34,405 nt of DNA from Acidobacteriota bacterium (GTDB lineage: Bacteria; Acidobacteriota; Vicinamibacteria; Vicinamibacterales; UBA8438). Of the stretch, positions 21,069 through 28,365 are shown one piece after another. A model generated the notes under the pieces. The model was given only the letters and a program-made list of their open reading frames with translations. It was not told where the DNA came from and ran no database searches. The DNA lies in NCBI GenBank assembly GCA_002712885.1, contig PAUN01000077.1, positions 13,446-47,850 of the forward strand, written 5' to 3'. The stretch's first letter is position 1. The number at the start of each line of letters is the position of its first letter. Made by a program: the position numbers and the translations under genes.

Positions 21069-22292
21069 TCATCCGACAATGAGCCCAGTCACATACATCA
21101 CCGCCGCCCCGGCGAAGAGACCGCTCGCGACCGGTGCGGTCGTCACATACCCAGCGAATGACCTGTCACCGACCATCTGGCGCGACAGCTGGACGATCAC
21201 CTGGGCGATGGCCCCCGCCCCGAGCGCGAGACAGAGCACCGACCAGATCGGGGAATAGACGAGCCCACCGATCCAGGCGCCGACGATCGTGGGCCCGCCG
21301 CCCAACGCGCCCAGGCGGACAAGCTGAGAGAGCCGGACCCGCTCGTGCGCCAGCGGCGCCACGATCGCCAATCCTTCGGTGGTGTTATGCAGCGTGAAAC
21401 CCACAATCAACACGGTGCCCAGCGACGCCTCGCCGAGCGAGAACGCGGCGCCAATCGCCAACCCTTCTCCGAAGTTGTGCAATCCGATGCCGGTAGCCAC
21501 CAGCAGGGCCAGGACCCAGCCGCGGCCTGCCCCATCGGTCTCCGCCCGTCGACCACGTAACGACCCGCCTACCATCTCGAGTCCGATGAACGCAGCGAGC
21601 GCGCCGAACGCGAACAGCGCCACCCCCTGGAACGACCCGGGCGCCAGCGCCGCCGCCTCCAGTCCCTCCTGGCCCGCCTCGATGAGCAGGAACAGCAGCA
21701 GGCCGATCGTCAGCGCAAGCAGGAAGTCGAGACCAGTACGGCCCGTCCGTGAGACAAGCGGTAGCCAGAGCAGACCGATGGCGACCGGGATGACCCCGAC
21801 ATACAACCCGATCAGCGTGAAAATACCGAGAAACCGCGCATCGGCCCGCGGTGTCTCGACCGCGACGGCGACCTCGTGGTCGACGGTGACCCCGGTTGCG
21901 GTCACGACCCGCACCACATGCGTGTCCCCCTGCACCCAGGGATAGGGAATCGTCAGGGTCGTGCGCCCGAGATGCGCCAGCGTCGTGCCTGGATCGGCGG
22001 AAAACCCCCAGAACGCATCGTCCACCTGCACCTGGGCAATGGTCACCGGGTCTGGGCCGTCGTTGAACACGGTGGCAACAAAGCCGTCTGGTCCGAGCGT
22101 GATCCGTTGGAACGCCAGGTCCTCAACCGGTGGGTACGCCTCGCCTCGGAGGACGTCGGCCGGGCCGGACCACAGCATCAACCCGAGCAATCCGCCAAGC
22201 AGAACCAGAGGCAGCGCTGCGAGGGCCCAGAGCGTCGGTCCCCGCACCTGTCGGTCGGCGATTGGGGCGGCGGCGCGCGACTCAAGCGGCAC
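21069..22292 (-). CDS. ZIP-family metal transporter with N-terminal extracytoplasmic domain
   Basis: A 407-residue membrane protein. One N-terminal helix (LWALAALPLVLLGGLLGLML) is followed by about 110 residues of Ig-like or FixG-like beta structure (FVATVFNDGPDPVTIAQVQV to VDHEVAVAVET). Seven or eight transmembrane helices follow. The ZIP metal site is clear: TGIGLHNFGEGLAIGAAF (helix IV, HN-x2-GE) and FTLHNTTEGLAI (helix V, HN-x2-EG), the binuclear site for Zn, Fe or Mn. The added domain is not part of a standard ZIP transporter. The GTG start at 22292 has GGAGG 6 bases before it and overlaps the multicopper oxidase stop by 11 bases, so the two are coupled. The metal is likely Mn or Fe, judging only from the DtxR-type neighbour. 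Confidence 0.87.
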   Translation of the reverse strand: MPLESRAAAPIADRQVRGPTLWALAALPLVLLGGLLGLMLWSGPADVLRGEAYPPVEDLAFQRITLGPDGFVATVFNDGPDPVTIAQVQVDDAFWGFSADPGTTLAHLGRTTLTIPYPWVQGDTHVVRVVTATGVTVDHEVAVAVETPRADARFLGIFTLIGLYVGVIPVAIGLLWLPLVSRTGRTGLDFLLALTIGLLLFLLIEAGQEGLEAAALAPGSFQGVALFAFGALAAFIGLEMVGGSLRGRRAETDGAGRGWVLALLVATGIGLHNFGEGLAIGAAFSLGEASLGTVLIVGFTLHNTTEGLAIVAPLAHERVRLSQLVRLGALGGGPTIVGAWIGGLVYSPIWSVLCLALGAGAIAQVIVQLSRQMVGDRSFAGYVTTAPVASGLFAGAAVMYVTGLIVG

Positions 22293-23370
22293 TTCGGGCC
22301 TCCGCTCGAAACAGCCCCATCCAACCCAACTCCGCGAACTCGCTCTGGTGGGCGTGGAACATGAACTCGCCGGGATAGCGGAACGTGGTTTCCAGAATCG
22401 CCCGCTCGCCCTGACACAGCATGATGGTGTCGGTAGACTCGGAGGGGGTCATGGAGGTGCCGGTCTTGAACACATCGAAGAACATCCCGTGCAGATGCAT
22501 GCTGTTGATCAGATCAAACTCGGTGAGGTTGACCACATACATGCGAACCAGCTGGCCCACCTGGACGCGAATCGGTTCCTGCACATAGAAACTGGCCACC
22601 GTGTTGGCGGCATACACCTCGTTCTCGGCGTCGAAATTAGTGTCGAACGCGTTGAGCACCATCACCATTTCGTCGGCCGGCGGCCGTGGCGACGTGGCCG
22701 GAGGATCGATGATGAACGCGCCGTATAGTCCTTTGTGTACGTGCCGCTTCAGCGGATTCGCGTGACAGTGATACAGGTGCACGCCGAACGGGTCCGCATC
22801 AAACTCGTAGAGAAAGCTCTCTCCCGGCAACACCTGGTGGGCCGGCAGCGAGCCATCCATATCCGGTGGATGCCAGCCGTGAAAATGCAGCGTGTGCGGG
22901 TGCGACCCCTGGTTGACGAAGTTGATCCGGAGACGGTCGCCGGCGGTGGCCCGGAGAGTCGGACCGGGCACCTGCCCGTTGTAGGTCCACGCCGGAAAGA
23001 ACACGCCGGGCGCAATCTCGATGTCACGGTCAATCGCAAACATCTCGTATTCGCGCAAGGTGGTACCGTCAATCCGGGGCGTTTCGCGGTAGAATCGCGC
23101 CCGCTCGTCAGCCGGGAGATCCGAGAAGTTCCAGGAGCGTAAAAACCGGGTTGGGTCGAACGTCTCGGTGGACACGCGGCCGACGGGACCCATCGCGCTG
23201 CCGCGATGATCCGGCGTGGAGACGACCTCAGGTGTCCCTTGACCACCCACCGTGCCTTGCGCCACGGCCGCGACACCGCCAGTCAGCGACCCAAGCCCGG
23301 CCAGCCGCAGCCATGCCCGGCGGGACCAGGGTCTGGTTTTGGCACCATCAAGATTCCGTGTTTGAGTCAT
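22282..23370 (-). CDS. Tat-exported two-domain multicopper oxidase
   Basis: A 362-residue multicopper oxidase with a Tat signal (SRRAWLRLAG, residues 16-25). Domain 1 carries HPHTLHFHGWH (157-167) and YHCH (200-203) with His210 or His212 after it, so it holds the type 1 copper Cys202. Domain 2 carries MHLHGMFF (291-298) and FHAHQSEFAELGWMG (338-352), with Ala340 where a type 1 Cys would be. The type 1 site is therefore only in domain 1, the arrangement of some two-domain laccase-like oxidases. Family enzymes oxidise metals or phenols with oxygen, or reduce nitrite. Placement with ZIP and DtxR-like genes favours metal oxidation, by inference. It is the first gene of the operon, 19 bases from the predicted transcription start. 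Confidence 0.92.
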   Translation of the reverse strand: MTQTRNLDGAKTRPWSRRAWLRLAGLGSLTGGVAAVAQGTVGGQGTPEVVSTPDHRGSAMGPVGRVSTETFDPTRFLRSWNFSDLPADERARFYRETPRIDGTTLREYEMFAIDRDIEIAPGVFFPAWTYNGQVPGPTLRATAGDRLRINFVNQGSHPHTLHFHGWHPPDMDGSLPAHQVLPGESFLYEFDADPFGVHLYHCHANPLKRHVHKGLYGAFIIDPPATSPRPPADEMVMVLNAFDTNFDAENEVYAANTVASFYVQEPIRVQVGQLVRMYVVNLTEFDLINSMHLHGMFFDVFKTGTSMTPSESTDTIMLCQGERAILETTFRYPGEFMFHAHQSEFAELGWMGLFRAEARSAA

Positions 23371-23396
23371 TGACAGTCACGTTTTGACAACTCAAA
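23361..23396. promoter_or_regulatory. Inverted repeat in the divergent promoter region, candidate metalloregulator operator
   Basis: TTTGAGT (23361-23367) and ACTCAAA (23390-23396) form a 7-bp inverted repeat with 22 bases between, and TTGACA occurs twice inside it (23370, 23384). It overlaps the start of the oxidase gene and lies within both divergent promoters. It is a plausible binding site for the DtxR-like protein, but no known DtxR/MntR consensus is matched. Confidence 0.35.
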
Positions 23397-23398
23397 AT
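23370..23398 (+). promoter_or_regulatory. Promoter for the DtxR-family regulator gene
   Basis: TTGACA (23370-23375) and CAAAAT (23393-23398) are 17 bases apart, followed about 40 bases later by the ATG. The -35 is perfect and the -10 matches four of six bases. It overlaps the candidate operator. Confidence 0.5.
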
Positions 23399-23425
23399 AT
23401 AGAACTGACGGAGTAGAAAAGTCAA
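23396..23425 (-). promoter_or_regulatory. Promoter for the multicopper oxidase-ZIP-cupredoxin operon
   Basis: On the minus strand TTGACT (23420-23425) and TATATT (23396-23401) are 18 bases apart, in an unusually AT-rich intergenic patch. The predicted start is near 23389, giving a leader of about 19 bases. Confidence 0.6.
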
Positions 23426-23444
23426 TCAAATCCATTGGCAGCCC

Positions 23445-24113
23445 ATGCTTGCATCCAGCACCGTCGAGAACTATCTGAAGGCGCTCTATCAGGCCGAAAC
23501 CTCACGGAGGGACAAGGCGCTGGTGCCAATGGGGCAGCTCGCGACCGCCGTCGGGGTCGCCCCGGGCACGGCCACGACGATGGTCAAGGCGCTGGCCGAC
23601 TCGGGGCTCGTTGACTACGAGCCCTACGTCGGAGTCCGGCTGTCATCGGCCGGAGCCAAACTGGCGGCGTTGGTGCTCCGACGGCACCGTCTCATCGAAC
23701 AGTTCCTGGTCGAAGTCGTGGGAATGAGCTGGGCCGAGGTCCACGAGGATGCGGAACAACTCGAGCATGTCGTGTCGGACCGCTTAATCGAGCGGATGGA
23801 TGCCATACTGGGACATCCGTCTGTCGATCCCCACGGCGACCCGATTCCGACCCCGGACGGCACGGTTGCCGCGCCCAACTACCACTCGCTGCTGACGTGC
23901 CCACTCCACATCGCGGTGACGGTAACGCGGGTCACGGATCAGGATGCCAGCTTCCTCAGATTTCTGGAAAACCAGAATCTGAAGCCGGGCAACTCGCTCG
24001 AGGTGGAGGCGCGAGACTCAGCGGCCGACAGCGTGCAGCTACGGACCAGCGCCGGGCACCAGATCACCATCGGTATGCAGGCCGCATCCAAGGTCCTGAT
24101 CGAGGCGTCGTAG
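23445..24113 (+). CDS. DtxR/MntR-family metal-dependent transcriptional regulator
   Basis: A 222-residue regulator with three regions. The N-terminal winged helix (residues 1-65) has SSTVENYLKALYQAE, LATAVGVAPGTATTMVKALA and SGLVDYEPYVGVRLS. The metal-binding dimerisation domain (about 66-140) has LRRHRLIEQFLVEVVGMSWA, EVHEDAEQLEHVVSDRLIER and HPSVDPHGDPIP. The C-terminal FeoA/SH3-like domain is about 145-222. The HRLIEQFL, HEDAEQLEH and HPxxDPHGxPIP segments supply the metal ligands of the family. It should repress when Fe(II) or Mn(II) binds. It diverges from the oxidase-ZIP-cupredoxin operon with 74 bases between starts, so that operon is its likely target. No strong ribosome-binding site precedes the ATG. 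Confidence 0.92.
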   Translation: MLASSTVENYLKALYQAETSRRDKALVPMGQLATAVGVAPGTATTMVKALADSGLVDYEPYVGVRLSSAGAKLAALVLRRHRLIEQFLVEVVGMSWAEVHEDAEQLEHVVSDRLIERMDAILGHPSVDPHGDPIPTPDGTVAAPNYHSLLTCPLHIAVTVTRVTDQDASFLRFLENQNLKPGNSLEVEARDSAADSVQLRTSAGHQITIGMQAASKVLIEAS

Positions 24114-24121
24114 CGGGGCGG

Positions 24122-24559
24122 CTACCTCGGGTGGGAATAGGTGGCCTGCGACGACGGCGTTTCCCATACCGTCACCCGCGCGACGGGAAGCCCCGAGACC
24201 TCCGCGTGCTGAAAGATCAGCCGGGCAATGCACTCAGCAGTTGGGTTCTCGTCAACGAGATACACCGGTTCTCCCGCGGCGGTGAGCGGAGCCACCAGCG
24301 GATCGTCGCGTCGCAGGATCATCCGATGGTCGAGCTGCCGGTCGACCCAAGTTTTCACCACCCGCTTGATTTCGGAGAAGTCACACACCATGGCGTGATC
24401 ATCGAGCGCCGCGGAGCGCACCTCGACCTCCACTACGGCATTGTGCCCGTGCAGATGTTTGCACGGCCCGTCGTAGTCGAGCAGCCGATGTCCGTAGCAG
24501 AACTCGATGCCCTTGGTCACCGAGTAGGCGGGAAAAGATCGGGGTGGAATGTCTGACAC
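24122..24559 (-). CDS. queD: 6-pyruvoyl-tetrahydropterin synthase/QueD family protein
   Basis: A 145-residue protein of the PTPS/QueD family. Zinc ligands are His24, His37 and His39 (CYGHRLL and CKHLHGHN), and the catalytic Cys33 is in GPCKHLHGH. QLDHRMIL supplies the catalytic His, and DENPTAECIA and VWETPSSQATY supply the conserved Glu residues. QueD turns 7,8-dihydroneopterin triphosphate into 6-carboxytetrahydropterin for queuosine; PTPS-like side activities are possible. The start is GTG 24559 with AGGA about 11 bases upstream. Sequence before it belongs to a repeat, so longer starts were rejected. No other queuosine genes are nearby. It converges on the DtxR-like gene with 8 bases between stops. 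Confidence 0.88.
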   Translation of the reverse strand: MSDIPPRSFPAYSVTKGIEFCYGHRLLDYDGPCKHLHGHNAVVEVEVRSAALDDHAMVCDFSEIKRVVKTWVDRQLDHRMILRRDDPLVAPLTAAGEPVYLVDENPTAECIARLIFQHAEVSGLPVARVTVWETPSSQATYSHPR

Positions 24560-24571
24560 GTTGGGCCGGAT

Positions 24572-24725
24572 CCTAGCAGGTTGCTGAAAAAAGGTCCGAG
24601 GGCGTTTTCTGACGAGGCGTCTGCCTGGCCAGGCGCGAGGAGGGAGCAGCCAGGCGGGCGCCCCGCCCGGCGGGGGCGACCGACGAAACAACGCCGCCAA
24701 ACGGACGCTCCGCTCGGAAACCTAG
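24572..24725. repeat. Dispersed intergenic repeat, second copy
   Basis: Positions 24624-24725 match 19511-19600 with high identity (GAGGGAGCAG, GGGGGCGACCGA, CAACGCCGCCA, CGGAAACCTA), with about 16-20 extra bases forming a GC hairpin. The left end, CTAGCAGGTTGCTGAAAAAA, resembles the boundary of an intergenic palindromic element. The stop codon of the following minus-strand gene lies in its last bases, as at the other long copy. Confidence 0.65.
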
Positions 24726-25840
24726 GTCGGGCGACGGGCACGCGCCTGGCGCGCCAACTCGGCCATCATCTCGCCACGCCGGTCCATGAGGCGTCGGGGC
24801 TGACGACGGCTATGTTCCGAGCTGACGACATACTCACACAAGATGGGAAACGCGATGGTCGAATCGCAGTAGGTCACTACCGTGTCCGGCAGCATCCCCG
24901 GGTTGATCTTGCCCCAGCTGACCGCCTCGGAGGGTGTTGCCCCCGAGAGCCCCCCCCAGACCGCCTGGTCCGTCGTGATCTGGACGAAATAGTCGTTGCC
25001 ACCCTTCGGGATCCCGTAGATTTCCCAGAGCGTCGGCTGGCCCTGGAGGTAGAAGTTCTTTGGCGACCCACCGCCCAGAATCAGACACCCGTTGCGTGTG
25101 CCGTCAAGAATGATGGCGGCCACCTCGTTGACGTCCCGGTTCGAATCGATCAGACAGCCGCCGCCCCCGAGGAGTTCGTGCGCCGCCAGATTCATCCCAA
25201 TCGAGCTATCGCCCGGCGACGACGTGTATAGGGGCACCCCCGTGGCCGCCGCGCAGGCCACGACCGAATGCGTCTCGCACCCGGGATGCCGTGCCATCAG
25301 GTCCTGGCCGACGGCGTAGTGCAGCACGGCCGAAGAGATCGGCCCATCGAACGCCTGCCGGGTCAAGAAGCCGCGGATGTAGGCGTCGGTCTCCAGCAGC
25401 ACCTGGGCGGGAAACAGGACGTCGTAGATCCGGATGACGCCGTCCGCATGCAAGGCCACGTCGTCGAGAAATGGCGACCCACGGTGCAGCGTGAAGTTCA
25501 GCGCGTAGTGCAGGTCGTGATACAGATTGGCGCCGGTGCTAATCACGAAGTCGACGAGTCCCCGCTCCATCAGCTCGATGACGCATCCGCCAAGACCGGC
25601 CGGCGTCAGCGCCCCGGCGATCGTCAACCCGATGGTGGTATCGCTGGCGGGAGCCAACATCTTGTCGGCGTAGACGTGGCAGGCTTCCGCCAAGCGGCTC
25701 GCATTGAACGCTTGAAACCCCTGGTCGACCAGATGCCTGATGTCAGGGCTGCCCTGGGGCCGATAGTATTGGATAGGGTTGCCGGTCAGATGTCGGGCGG
25801 CAGACGAAGGAGCAGCTGGACCGGAAGGACGATGGGGCAC
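24722..25840 (-). CDS. Deoxyhypusine-synthase-like protein
   Basis: A 372-residue NAD-dependent enzyme of the deoxyhypusine synthase fold. Characteristic segments are SDTTIGLTIAGALTPAGLGG, STGANLYHDLHYALN, LGGGSPKNF, GGNDYFVQITTDQ and SEAVSWGKI with Lys311, the residue that forms the imine intermediate. Bacteria lack eIF5A, so homologues are thought to act on polyamines (homospermidine-type or aminopropyl-agmatine-type products); which one applies here is not readable. The start is GTG 25840, because GGAGG lies 6 bases upstream and a -10-like TACACT at 25902-25907 lies upstream of it. The frame is open to an ATG at 25969, but that lies before the predicted promoter and adds low-complexity residues. 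The first 17 residues (to RHLTGNPI) are still atypical. Confidence 0.88.
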   Translation of the reverse strand: MPHRPSGPAAPSSAARHLTGNPIQYYRPQGSPDIRHLVDQGFQAFNASRLAEACHVYADKMLAPASDTTIGLTIAGALTPAGLGGCVIELMERGLVDFVISTGANLYHDLHYALNFTLHRGSPFLDDVALHADGVIRIYDVLFPAQVLLETDAYIRGFLTRQAFDGPISSAVLHYAVGQDLMARHPGCETHSVVACAAATGVPLYTSSPGDSSIGMNLAAHELLGGGGCLIDSNRDVNEVAAIILDGTRNGCLILGGGSPKNFYLQGQPTLWEIYGIPKGGNDYFVQITTDQAVWGGLSGATPSEAVSWGKINPGMLPDTVVTYCDSTIAFPILCEYVVSSEHSRRQPRRLMDRRGEMMAELARQARARRPT

Positions 25841-25901
25841 GCGGCGCCTCCGACGCGGCGCGAAGATCGACCCGAGGAGGCCGTTGGCGTCGCGGGCTGA
25901 A

Positions 25902-25907
25902 AGTGTA
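25902..25907 (-). promoter_or_regulatory. Candidate extended -10 for the deoxyhypusine-synthase-like gene
   Basis: TGCTACACT on the minus strand is an extended -10 (TGn-TACACT), the same hexamer as at 2544. A possible -35, TGTCAA, is 19 bases upstream. It predicts a transcript that starts before GTG 25840 but after ATG 25969. Confidence 0.45.
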
Positions 25908-25967
25908 GCATCGTTTCGACGTCGGCTTGACAGACTAGGTGAGGCAGGAACGTGTACTCGGGTGAGC

Positions 25968-27290
25968 ATGACTTTGCCGTCGACGGGTACTCGGGAAGTG
26001 ACGGACCTCCCAGGCCGTTCTAAGTGATTGGAGCAGTCTCCGCTCCGGTCTGATCCGTTACCTGCACTCCAGAACCCACGAAGCTTTCAGTGTCGAAGGG
26101 TTCATGCAGCGCTTTGGCCGGCTGCAGCAGGACGTCGAGAACTGTCTACGGAAACTCGTGGCGTTCGGAATCGCCCGCCGGGCACCGGGCACACCGGCTC
26201 AGTACGAGGCGGCACGGCCCGGCGACTCGGCCGCGGCACGATTGCTCGACGGTTTCCTGGCCGAGCAGGCTGTCGTCAATCACGAAGGCCGCTCTCCGGC
26301 GGTGCAACGCTTCCGCGAGATGATCGGCTCCGACGAGGAGATGCTGATCGTCTTCGAGTGGATCCGCACGGCGGCGAAATCGGACATCTCGGCGCTGATG
26401 CTTGGCCCGACCGGCTCCGGCAAAGAAGTCGTGGCCAAGATGATCCACGAGCTGAGCCGCCGAGGATCTGGGCGGTTCCAGGCCGTCAACTGCACCGCGC
26501 TCCCGGATACGCTGTTGGAATCGGAGCTGTTTGGCTATGAAAAGTGCGCGTTCACCGGCGCCCACGAACAAAAGCCAGGACGAATCGAACTGGCGAACAA
26601 CGGCACGCTCTTTCTCGACGAGATCGGCGACCTGTCGATGGTGGCCCAGTGAAGCTGTTGCGGGTGCTCGAGGACCGGCGAATCGAGCGACTGGGCGAGC
26701 GCGAGAGCATCGAGGTGAACTTTCGGCTGATCTCGGCCACGAATCGACCGCTCGATCAGTTCGTGCGCGACGACCGTTTCCGGGAAGACCTGTATCACCG
26801 GGTCAACGCGTCTTCGATCCGACTGCCGTCGTTGCGGGAACGCGCGTCCGATATTCCGCTCTTGGCGCACCGACTGTTAGCCCGCTACTGTGACGCGAAC
26901 GGTCTGGCCGTCGACAGCAAGACGATCGAGCAGGGGGCGCTGGATCTGTTTGGCTCGTATCACTGGCCCGGCAACATACGCGAACTTGAGAGCACGGTGT
27001 CCCGGGCCGCGGTCTCGGCCGCCGGCAACGTGATTCGGGCGGCTGACGTGCAGTTTCTGCGTCCGGCCGAGACTCCAGTCATCAAACCGCGCGAGCCGTT
27101 GACCTCGCTACGCGGCGCTGAGCGGGTGCACATTCTGCGGGTGCTGGAACAACTCGGGTGGAACAAGAAGCAGGCGGCGAAGGTGCTTGAAATCAGTCGC
27201 GGCACCCTCTACCGCAAGATCTTGGAATACGAACTCAAGGCGAACCAACCGGAGCCCCGCCCGGTCGCCAGAGCACCGTCGCAGTTGTAG
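25968..27290 (+). pseudogene. Sigma-54-dependent transcriptional activator with two compensating frameshifts
   Basis: The gene reads in frame 3 from ATG 25968 (MTLPSTGTREVTDLPGRS). It shifts to frame 1 at about 26022 by one extra A, then returns to frame 3 near 26650, where a G is missing from CAGGTGAAG (the visible cagtga creates a stop at 26650-26652). Repaired, it is about 440 residues. An N-terminal winged-helix-like region has LIRYLHSRTHEAFSVEGFMQ. The AAA+ domain has Walker A GPTGSGKE, CAFTGA where GAFTGA is expected, Walker B LFLDEIGDL and the arginine region FREDLYHRVN. The Fis-type HTH has WNKKQAAKVLEISRGTLYRK. It has no receiver or PAS domain. The Gly-to-Cys change in the sigma-54-contacting loop also argues for loss of function. 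It diverges from the deoxyhypusine-synthase-like gene. Confidence 0.8.
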
Positions 27291-27324
27291 GGCGAGGCCG
27301 CCGCCCTCACCCCCGCGGCCAGCC

Positions 27325-27573
27325 TTACCGCTCGACCGGTTCGTCGGGATCGACCCAATCCGGCCGCCGACCGGCGAGACCGGTGAAGACGAGTGCGGCC
27401 CCGGTCGCGCCCAGGATCAATCCCAGACCGTCGGTCACCCAGCTCTCCCAGGTGTAGTCTCCGGTGGCGGTGGCCGCGGCCGGCAACAATAAGGCCAGTC
27501 CGACCAGAACGGTGGCGGGGCGGTTGAGCGCCAGCCGCAACAGCGCGCCGCGGGTGCGTCGGATCGAGGACAC
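27325..27573 (-). CDS. Small two-helix membrane protein
   Basis: An 82-residue protein with two hydrophobic helices, RPATVLVGLALLLPAAATAT and WVTDGLGLILGATGAALVFTGL. A short basic N-terminus (SSIRRTRGALLR) precedes them and an acidic tail (DWVDPDEPVER) follows. The GTG start at 27573 has no clear ribosome-binding site. Length and hydropathy support a real gene, but I cannot assign a family. It follows the zinc-ribbon gene by 87 bases on the same strand and may be co-transcribed with it. Confidence 0.55.
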   Translation of the reverse strand: MSSIRRTRGALLRLALNRPATVLVGLALLLPAAATATGDYTWESWVTDGLGLILGATGAALVFTGLAGRRPDWVDPDEPVER

Positions 27574-27660
27574 TAGCTATCCGTGGGAAGGGCTGGCGAA
27601 GGAATCCAGGCGACCAGCACGGTTGGATCGAGCGGGTGAGTATCCTGCACCCGCAGAACA

Positions 27661-28365
27661 CTAGCGCGAACGACCCTTACCGCGACTGCGTGGCTGGCTC
27701 CGGTTCGCGCGATCAGGTCGATCGGAACGGTCGGGACGGCTCCCCGCCCCCCGCGACCGATGAGACTTCGCGCCATTCTTGCCGTGGTTAGGTCGGGCGG
27801 ACTGGCCCTGATACCCATCGATACGATTGCCGTTGGGCTCGGCGCCCGGCCGGCCGCCGCTCCGCCCTTTGCGACCCTGCCGACCGCCACGGTCGGCGGC
27901 GCCGTCGCGACCATTGTTCTCGCGAATAGTGAACACGGGGGCTTGGCGAGCCGGCGGCGGCGTCCCCTCGGGTCGTGCCAGGGTGGCGCGGATGAGGGGT
28001 CGCTGTACCGAGTCGATTCGCAGCCGGATGGGCGACTCCGTCGCCTCGGGCGGTGGCGCGTCAGCCGAGGCCGCCATCGGGGTCTCCGTCTCGGCCGCGG
28101 CCTCGACGTCAGCCTTGGCGATCGGCCCCTGCAAGGCGGGGGCTGGACGATCGGCGTTGGCACTTGACAGCGCCGCCACCAGCTTCGTCTGGCGCCGAGG
28201 CGGCACCCGTGCCGCCTTGTAAGGATGCTCGGTGTCACACGTCGTGCATCGGGTCAACTTGACCTCGTTGCCTACCAGTGCGACCACGGCGTGGTTGGTG
28301 ACTCGACGCTCGCGCGTGCAATAGTCGTCTAGAACGTCACCCAGACGGACCTGGCGCTGCTCCAT
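27661..28365 (-). CDS. Zinc-ribbon protein with long disordered Arg/Gly-rich tail
   Basis: A 234-residue protein. Residues 1-50 look folded and conserved: MEQRQVRLGDVLDDYCTRER, then RVTNHAVVALVGNEVKLTRC and CTTCDTEHPYKAARVPPRR. Cys16 and the CTTC pair, with nearby His residues, suggest a zinc ribbon. Residues about 60-160 are Ala/Pro-rich. The last 75 are a basic Gly/Arg/Ser/Asn tail (GRQGRKGRSGGRPG, RSDRPDRANRSQPRSRGKGR) like RNA- or DNA-binding low-complexity tails. ATG 28365 has GAGAGGGA about 4 bases upstream, so the start is firm. A nucleic-acid-related role is inferred only from composition. Confidence 0.65.
   Translation of the reverse strand: MEQRQVRLGDVLDDYCTRERRVTNHAVVALVGNEVKLTRCTTCDTEHPYKAARVPPRRQTKLVAALSSANADRPAPALQGPIAKADVEAAAETETPMAASADAPPPEATESPIRLRIDSVQRPLIRATLARPEGTPPPARQAPVFTIRENNGRDGAADRGGRQGRKGRSGGRPGAEPNGNRIDGYQGQSARPNHGKNGAKSHRSRGAGSRPDRSDRPDRANRSQPRSRGKGRSR

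Noticed and set aside
23361-23425. Riboswitch upstream of the multicopper oxidase
   Set aside because: The predicted leader is only about 19 bases, too short for a known metal riboswitch.
24581-25231. Plus-strand frame starting in the repeat at 24.6 kb
   Set aside because: Its N-terminus is repeat-derived and the rest is antisense to the deoxyhypusine-synthase-like gene.
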